Assembly (NCBI GenBank): GCA_015680685.1
Contig: MNCI01005250.1
Span: 259,211-323,210, forward strand
Direction of reading: 5' to 3'
DNA length: 64,000 bases
From: Gnetum montanum
Taxonomy: Eukaryota; Streptophyta; Gnetopsida; Gnetales; Gnetaceae
A program made the position numbers and the translations under genes. Positions 57,287-64,000 of this stretch are shown piece after piece (the stretch's first letter is position 1; each line of letters starts with the position of its first letter). The notes under the pieces are model-generated. The model was not told the origin of the DNA. It saw only the letters and a list, made by a program, of their open reading frames with translations, and did not search any database.

Positions 57287-58179
57287 TGATAAGATGAATT
57301 TTGTCAGTTGCCATATCAAGTATCTAATATTAGAGTTGTGATATTGTGTATCCAATATCAAAGCACAAGTTATGACATTGGATATCTAATATCGTGAGAC
57401 ACACACCTGCATATAAATATGATAAAGTGGATGGTCCAACACACAATTTCGTCTACCCTTATCGAAACTCTTTCAGTTTTTTTCTATGAATTTAGACTTA
57501 GCAACTAGAAGTGTGAATGTCCACAGGGTAGTGTGAACTAATGAACAACATCTTTATTTGGGAATTTTCTACTTGGGCATAAGTGTGACCAGAAATAAAG
57601 ATAGAGCTATTTCCCATTATTATAGCATTCTCCTAGATTTATTGTTACACTTAAACCAATTTTCTTACTGTTTTCTAGCTTAATGATTTACTCTTCTAAA
57701 GAACTTTACTTTTACTTGTTCATATTAAGTGGAATAAGTACGACTAATCTTGAGCACTTAAGTGTAATTGCTTAGCAACCCAATAGTGCTATCGTTTTGT
57801 ATGACTAGTAGTGATACACTTGGTATCCTAGTGGTAGTTACATGAAGCCCAAGGTGTGTACAGAAGATTAGGAATGAATACTCATTGCACTAGGCTAGAC
57901 TAGATTCATGATTTGTTTTGCTTAGTTTAGAATTCACCTTTATATTCATCATTTATGCTAGGAGCCAAATGGGCCAAACAACATCACTTATCTCATACCT
58001 CACAAAGAGATAAACCATACAGTCAAATTTCACTAAGCTCAACATGGGAAGATGATGATTGTGAACTTAAACCAATTACTAGCATAATCACATTGCCTCA
58101 TCCACATATTATGATTTGGTCGCTTGTGAAACACTTGTGACTTGTATGGTTGGGTGTTAGATTACTCCACCGCTCATCA
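57287..58179 (+). repeat. C 3' LTR
   Basis: TGATAAGATGAATTTTG...CTCATCA, followed by AATGG. GATAT motifs at about 57310-57390 precede a TATAAATA at about 57412-57419. Confidence 0.82.
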
Positions 58180-58184
58180 AATGG

Positions 58185-58802
58185 AGTGTTTATTTGAGTG
58201 ACCTATACTTGGACACTTTGCATTAAAAAAAATAAAGATTGAGATTATTTCTTTCTATTGTAGCACTTTGAATTAGCTTTAGCTTTACTTTATATGTTCT
58301 TTAATTTTACATGAAAATAGATTAATGTTTACTTTTATAAATACTTAGTGTTATAATCTACTTTCTAAGTACATACTAGATATAGTGGAATGAGCATGAT
58401 CACTTCAAGTGTAACACATATTCACTTAGTAACCTAGCAACATTCATACTTGGTTTATCTAATAACACTATGTTTGGTAATCCTACCAAGGGATGCGTGC
58501 ATTCAAGACATGTATAAAAAGTAGAACTAGACACTCATCGCCTTAGGTGAGATTAGAGTTTACTTCATCACACTTTAGATTAATTAGATTAAAATTTTAT
58601 ATGTTAATATTATTTACTCATAACCACACAACATCAATTTTGATGTACCTCAATTATACTTAACCATATCAACTAAATGCCACTACAAGTATAGTTTTAA
58701 CTCTTTAGAAATCTTGCTAGTTTATACCATAGATTATGATAAGATCACTTGCAATGCTTATGATTTGTATGGTTGGACATAGAAAATGGTCACAGCTCAT
58801 TA
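58185..58802 (+). repeat. LTR D, part 3 of 3
   Basis: Diverged LTR sequence in plus orientation: AATAAAGATTGAGATTATTTC, GTAACCTAGCAAC, GGTAATCCTACCA, CACTCATCGCCTTAGG and a closing GTATGGTTGGACAT...CTCATTA. Each has a counterpart in LTR C. It ends before GATAC. Confidence 0.62.
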
Positions 58803-59190
58803 GATACATAGTTTGGGGACCAAGTCTTAACTCTAAAAATTAAAAGGCCTAAAAGAGTATGGAAGATATTTTTATTTGATGATTTAAAGGTGAAATAACA
58901 AACATCTTATTTCATGCTCTTGTTATAGTGTAATCTACTTCATCTAAAATTAGAAGCTAGTTGTCAAGTTATTACTTATCCTTATAAACTAGAAAAAACA
59001 AAATAGATAAAATTTTCTAAAGTAGTTCTTGAAAGCAAAAAATAGTAGGAATTATATTTCTAAGGGATACAATGGTTGAAGAATTGGGATATCTCATTGG
59101 AAAGGATACAAAGTAATCCAAAGCACATTTGTAAGTTGGCTCAACAATGAGTTCTAATAAAGTTATGATCAAGTGTAGAAGACAACAAAA
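58803..59190 (+). mobile_element. LINE fragment, 3' side of the split copy
   Basis: Aligns with 1400-1780 of the left LINE: ATAGTTTGGGGACC (VWG), GATGATTTAAAGGTGAA, ATTTGTAAGTTGGCTCAAC and AAGTGTAGAAGACAAC. Non-functional. Confidence 0.68.
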
Positions 59191-60000
59191 AATAGGAATG
59201 CATAAGAGATAATTAATTAAAATGAAAACTTTACTATCTATTAGTTATACCCTCAATGAGATGTCACATTTTCATTACTAAGCTTTATTTAAGTTCACAT
59301 CATTCTATAATAGAAAGTGGAAAATGAATGTAACTTTGTAAAGAAGAATGCAAATGTAGGCTATCTGGTTAAAGAGATTGAATATTTGAAACAAAAATAC
59401 AATATTATAAGAAAAGTCTACATGATCTTTTTTTGTTACATCCAGTGTTAATCGACCAATTTGTTGAGTAGATATTTGACTTTAATGATACAAATGTAAT
59501 ACTTATAAAGTAGATCCTTTAGGTCGTTAGTTTTAATTAAATTTTAGTAACTTTTACTTCTTAAAATATTTTTAATTAATAATAAAAAACCCTATTAAAC
59601 ATCCATATATTTAACCTTTTTATATATGTATCATGTAGGTTATATGTCTTGGAATGCATCTATAGCCAAATTATTTCGAGATATGACACCCCCTACCCTC
59701 TAATATTTAACCTTATTATGGAGAATCATTATATTTCTCTATAATTCTTTTGAAGTATCATGTTGACTATTTCTCGTAAGGTGAACTTATAAGCACATTG
59801 TTTCAGGTTCTGAAATCCTCCCTTCTCTCATTTTTTAGTTTTACTTTTTAAAAGCTTTGCAATTAACCAAGACTAAAGCTAAACTTTTACTTACAACCAT
59901 TGAGATCCCTTGGATCTTTCAAACTAATTTCAAAATTATTTTTATAGATCTTTTAGAAAAATTTATAACTTAGTATTGCCCACTATAGGAATTGTTATTT
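59191..60000. other. AT-rich intergenic DNA with a diverged direct repeat
   Basis: No gene seen. 59585-59710 is a diverged direct repeat of 60222-60355 (AAACATCCA, TTTAACCTTTT, CACCTATAGTTAAATTATTT), on either side of the SINE candidate. Confidence 0.5.
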
Positions 60001-60228
60001 GTAGTGATGGTAAGATGCTTGTTTCTCAAGTCGAAGACTTGGGTTCAAGCCTAGGCATAACTACTCAAAGAGGTTAGGCTTTTGCATATCTACCAACCCT
60101 TTCAGGACCCGCTTAGCAGGATTAGTATTGTGGCCTCAAATGATGATCCTTAGTGCTACCCATTAGAATTGAGCTTATGACTAGGTTTACTAATTTAAGA
60201 TCTTACCACTAGGCTAAAAATAAAAAAA
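60001..60228 (+). mobile_element. tRNA-derived SINE candidate
   Basis: The head looks like a pol III promoter: an A-box-like GATGGTAAGATGC (60006-60018), a perfect small hairpin CAAGTC-GAA-GACTTG (60027-60041) where an anticodon arm would be, and B box GGTTCAAGCC (60042-60051). Spacing fits a tRNA. The body has no reading frame, and the 3' end is A-rich (60215-60228). No clear target duplication. Confidence 0.55.
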
Positions 60229-61012
60229 CTTACTAAACATCCACATGTTTAACCTTTTCATGTATCATATAGGTTATATATGTAGAAGTGCACCTATAGT
60301 TAAATTATTTTAAGTTACAACACCATTTATTCCCCACCATTTAACCTTGTCATGTTAGTTTAAATTTTTGTAAGGTTTTTAATTGGAGAAAAACACATTT
60401 GTATACCTACATCCTACTTGACTACATAAATGGTAATTGTGTATATTCACCCTTTCAATAAAAATGTAATAAAACATATTACTATTAAAAATAATATTAA
60501 AGTAATCCCACAAAATGATAGTACAATTTTGAATTCCAAAATAAATTAAAACCATTGTCGAAGCTCATTACTTAGTGCACATGGTTAAATTTACAATTAT
60601 GAGACCAAGGAATTTATTGTAAACTAGATAAATTCATGGTTGTAGTAGATTGATTAGTTCTTTTTACCAAAGCTTTTGTAGAGAAGCTAACATACGCCTT
60701 ATCAATCATTAGCCTTTATTATTGGAACTCAAATGCTTTTAATTAGTTCCAAAGACCCTTAGGATCTATTGGACAAAAGAAATATATATTGTATGTGTAG
60801 TGGAAGCATAATAGACGTAATTGTAAATGGAAAAAAATCTAGAATGATTAGAATGAAATATAAGTAGCAGTGAAAGGTGTTTGGAAGTTCTAGGTAGAAG
60901 GCATAGCTCAATTCTCCATGTATATTAAGTTGTAAATGCCTAAAGTGGAAATCTCAAAAATCCTTTAAATTGCTTACTTAAAAAACAATGATGTTTGTAA
61001 CAAATATTAAGA
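60229..61012. other. AT-rich intergenic DNA
   Basis: Includes the second copy of the diverged direct repeat (to about 60355). Nothing else recognised. Confidence 0.45.
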
Positions 61013-61034
61013 GGGGGGGGGGGGGGGGGGGGGN
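61013..61034. repeat. G homopolymer (21) ending in N
   Basis: Twenty-one G in a row followed by a single N in otherwise AT-rich DNA. Probably a sequencing or gap-edge artefact rather than genomic. Confidence 0.8.
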
Positions 61035-61129
61035 AGGAGTACATTCCAAAGAGCAACCTTATGTTGGGAATCAATAAGAACTGTGAGTTAATAAGACCAA
61101 GAGAACAACAAAGAGCTAAAAATGATCAT

Positions 61130-62640
61130 AATTATGATAACACACTCTGATGTAGCAGATCAAGATTGGGAAGAGTGCACGCGTTAGTGTATCTGCTCCA
61201 AGGCTGCAAACAATAAAACAACTGATTAGTATCCAACTTTAACTTAGAAGTATGAGATAAAATTTGGAAATGCACGAGGCAAATAATTTGAGATTTTTTC
61301 ATAATAGTTAAATGGTTAGAGTTGGAGGAATCAGTGTTTTGGAAAAGAGTAGTGCATCTGCGCTTCCATATATAGTAAAGAACAAGGGGCCTAATAACTT
61401 TCCAAAGAAACTGAAGGTCAGTAGAGGGGGTGGCCAAAAATCCGAACAAGATATCCTCATGGGAAAACTTGCACAAAGGAAAAACTTTAGAAACCCACTC
61501 ACATGAAGACTGAGCAAAAGGAAAATGCCAAAAAACATGGACAAAATCATCAGGACCTCCATAGACAGGGCAATTAGGGTTTGGAATCCCAAGGTATTCA
61601 CGACATTTGCCGATAGGCAGGCCTTGATGCAGGAGGCACCAAAGAAATTGTTTAATTTTTGGAAGAGTCGGAAGGTTCCAAACTCATGAAAAGAGAGAGA
61701 GCCAAAACTGTTCAAACTCTTCTTTGTGCCATGATCGATTACAGCAATTAACAATCATAGAGGAATCATGCAACAACTGAAAGGGCACATGTGGTTTATA
61801 GGGTAGACGGTTCAATCCATTAGTCCACTGAAGACCATGGAAGAGACTAGGAACTGAAGCATCCAAATGCAAATAATGATGAATGAAGTGATAAAGTCTA
61901 TCAAGGCAATGATGCATAGTTCTGGAAGCCCCATATAAGTTTTTGAGCATATCCCAAGTAATCCACTGATTGGTGAGATGAAGACATCTAAGGGAAACAA
62001 CTCCCTTTTGAAACCAGATGGTGGCTATCCTAGCATTTGAGGTGGCTAGAGGAGCAGGACATAGGGGCAGCCACCAAGGGCAAATCTTAGAAAGCAGAGT
62101 TGGATTGATATGAATATTATTCCAATTCACATGAGAATGTAAGACCTGCCAAGCCTTCAAAATGCTTTTGAAAATATGTGTTCCAGGAATGATAATGTCA
62201 TGAGGAGAAAGGATCCAATTAATAGGGTGGATACTCTTCCAGATAGACCTATTCTTAGGGAATGCTTGTCGAAGCCTTAACTGAAAAAGATTCCCAATAA
62301 TATTGGGGGCATCCAAGTGCTAAACCAACCACTTAGCAACAAGGGTGAGACCTTGCTTAAAGGAGTTCAAAAGGCCCAATCCACCTTTGTTCTTAGGAAG
62401 AGTTACTATATTCCAGGTAACATGATGAAAGCCTTTTTGGGAGTCCTTAGACGACCACATGAAGTCTCGAAATAATCGTTCAAGCTTTTGATAAGAAGCA
62501 TGGGAAGGGGCCCAACATGACGAATAATAAACATGGGTAAAGGCACAAATAGACTTACAGATTAGATACTTACTGGTGAGGGTGAGGGGTTTGGTTTTCC
62601 ATTTTTCAATTTGGGATGAGGATACTTTAATATTATTTGG
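61130..62640 (-). pseudogene. LINE ORF2 3' end (RT thumb side and zinc-binding region)
   Basis: On the minus strand the order is KWKTKPLTLTSKYL and FMWSSKDSQKGFHHVTWN (about 62410-62620), KNKGGLGLLNSFKQGLTL-AKW, then 61684-62316 (WLPLCPAPLATSNARIATIW, WITWDMLKNLYG), then FLWCLLHQGLPIGKC-like and CPVYGGPDDFVHVFWHF (about 61545-61640) and a final segment to 61132. This is the C-terminal part of a plant L1-type LINE ORF2, ending with the His/Cys 'RT zinc-binding' region. The upstream RT palm is outside or lost. Frameshifts at about 61690 and 61310 and a stop near 62322 show decay. It is a different, better preserved family than the LINE at 610-1780. Confidence 0.8.
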
Positions 62641-63941
62641 GCCTCTTATTTGGGATGAATGGTTGGAATTGTTGATGTGTTAATTTTGGTCATAAATAAT
62701 ATCCTTAATAACTCATTTCAAGACACTATTGCCTAGGGCACCTTTGATATGGGTATGAAAACCTAAGAATAATTTCAATTAGTACAGTGTATATAGAGTT
62801 CTAAAATTGAAATTATTAAACCAAAAATAAGGGAAAGTGAATTTATTTTTCACTATGTGGCTCAATTTAATTAAAAGTTCAATAATATTTAGATATAATA
62901 AGATTGTAGAAAAGCATAACATGAAACTATGTAGTAAATAACTTTCTGAAGTAAGATGCAAAAATCACATTGATCATTTAAACAAAATATAAATGCATTT
63001 TTGTAATGCTAAAATAGATTTTAGTACTGCAAATTCATCAAATATGAATTCTAGATTCTAACAAAACATAAGCATGTAAAATAACAACTATAGACTACAT
63101 CAAATATGAATTCTATATATGCAACAAATAAATAGACTACATTAAACTATAGCATAAATGTTCATTAAAAAAAAAGAACTAGGGATATCAACAATTTAGT
63201 CCTTTTTACATAATTGAAAATAACATTCCAAAACTACTCGAAAAAAAACTAAAACATTTTGTCACTTCTATATAATTTTTTGATATCAAATACAAAGGAA
63301 GGAAGAAATGCTCATCATTATAGTCTTGTCCCAACAAAATGGAGTTAGTTACATGAGTTATTTTTTACCATTTTCCTCTATGAAGACTTTAGATCTTTTT
63401 TTATTTGCAGTTTCTTCAAATCATTCTTAATCATTTTTAGTCATGTCTTCTTTGGTCTTCCTTTCGGTGGCTTTCCTAGAAGAGGGATGTAGCAACTTTT
63501 GTTTATAGGCTCATTTCCTGATCTTCTTTGTATATGTCTAAACTATCTAAGCTACCATTCTTATAGCTTATCTGAAATAGAAGCCACACCAAGTCTTTCT
63601 CTAGTATATGTATTAATTAGTTTATTTCTTTTGGTAACTTTCAATGTCTATCAAAGCCTTCACATTTCTACCACACCAATATATTGTTCGTGCCTTTTTT
63701 GTACTTTCCAACATTTAACACTTAAAGAATAATAAGTAAATAATTAGTTAAAAAACATGAATCAAAGTGTATATGTACGTATATGTTAAGAAATAGTAGA
63801 GAGACATGACAACAACCAAATTGATCTTAATGGTCAATAGATTTGAAAAAACAATATAGTCTTGTAAATAACTCTACCAATGCCGATCTCAAGCTTAGAT
63901 ACGAAAGGAGAAGGATTAGTGTTAGGTTGGAAGCTAGCTAT
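62641..63941. other. AT-rich intergenic DNA
   Basis: No gene, RNA or repeat edge recognised. A 77-codon open frame at 63499-63732 has no recognisable content. Confidence 0.5.
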
Positions 63942-64000
63942 TGATGAGTGGCGAGGTACCCCTACACTCAACCATACGAAACGAGCGTTGCACGTGCGAT
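63942..64000 (-). repeat. Start of another type-A LTR (cut by window end)
   Basis: TGATGAGTGGCGAGGTACCC and the following bases match 4708 and 12625. Orientation as in A1. A further family A element or solo LTR continues outside the window; the flank GCTAT (63937-63941) should recur at its far side. Confidence 0.85.

Larger units (their letters stand above)
34029..58179 (+). mobile_element. C: LTR retrotransposon carrying nested A4 and A3
   Basis: LTRs at 34029-34923 and 57287-58179 are of one type (895 and 893 bp), and AATGG flanks both outer ends (34024-34028 and 58180-58184) although they are 24 kb apart. Own sequence includes the PBS and leader (34924-35320), probably the B1-like gag and protease at 35859-38127, an A-like spacer (46349-47907) and an ORF2 tail (56731-57070) with polypurine tract. 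Family A elements fill 38128-46348 and 47908-56730. No RT is visible. Gaps at 35321, 35858 and 38808 leave the gag-protease assignment uncertain: it may belong to another element joined there. Confidence 0.75.

Noticed and set aside
63499-63732. 77-codon frame with Leu/Ser-rich content
   Set aside because: AT-rich DNA, no family resemblance, no splice or promoter context.

Overview
This window is plant nuclear DNA, almost certainly from a seed plant and probably a conifer or other gymnosperm. The grounds are one intron-bearing gene for a chloroplast J-domain protein of the J8 type, AT-rich intergenic DNA, and old, deeply nested LTR retrotransposons and LINE fragments. The taxon is inferred, not proven. 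Single N characters and one run of 136 N mark assembly gaps.

Layout. 1-4145: one copy of a dispersed repeat, a decayed LINE reverse transcriptase, AT-rich DNA. 4146-18966: a decayed autonomous Ty3/Gypsy element (B1, minus strand, Athila/Tat-like gag, protease remnant, RT and start of RNase H), with an 8.8 kb element (A1, 4708-13515) inserted in its 3' LTR and flanked by the duplication ACAAG. 18967-22529: AT-rich DNA, the second copy of the dispersed repeat, and the J8 promoter region. 22530-23213: the J8-like gene, three exons, the only host gene I can support. 23214-25500: its 3' flank with two local tandem duplications.

25500-59190 is a nest. A LINE fragment is split by an LTR (D), which is split by element A2 (25749-33974, duplication AATTT) and by element C (34029-58179, duplication AATGG, 24 kb apart). 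C in turn holds A4 (plus, about 38128-46348) and A3 (minus, 47908-56730). 59191-64000: AT-rich DNA with a tRNA-derived SINE candidate, a LINE 3' end on the minus strand, and the first 59 bases of another type-A LTR.

The most interesting system is family A. Four copies (A1-A4) share one layout: LTR, tRNA-Asp-type primer site, gag, a spacer of about 1.9 kb, then a second large reading frame (ORF2, about 930 codons), polypurine tract and LTR. None shows a protease, reverse transcriptase, RNase H or integrase, so the family looks non-autonomous by design. ORF2 joins a region resembling the 'putative plant transposon protein' domain to a long coiled coil. It appears to have its own promoter inside the spacer: a cluster of GATATC-centred palindromes followed by TATAAATA, the same arrangement as in the LTR. 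A branch-point and splice-acceptor-like sequence abuts the ORF2 start. B1-like elements, with related gag, LTR ends and primer site, are plausible helpers.
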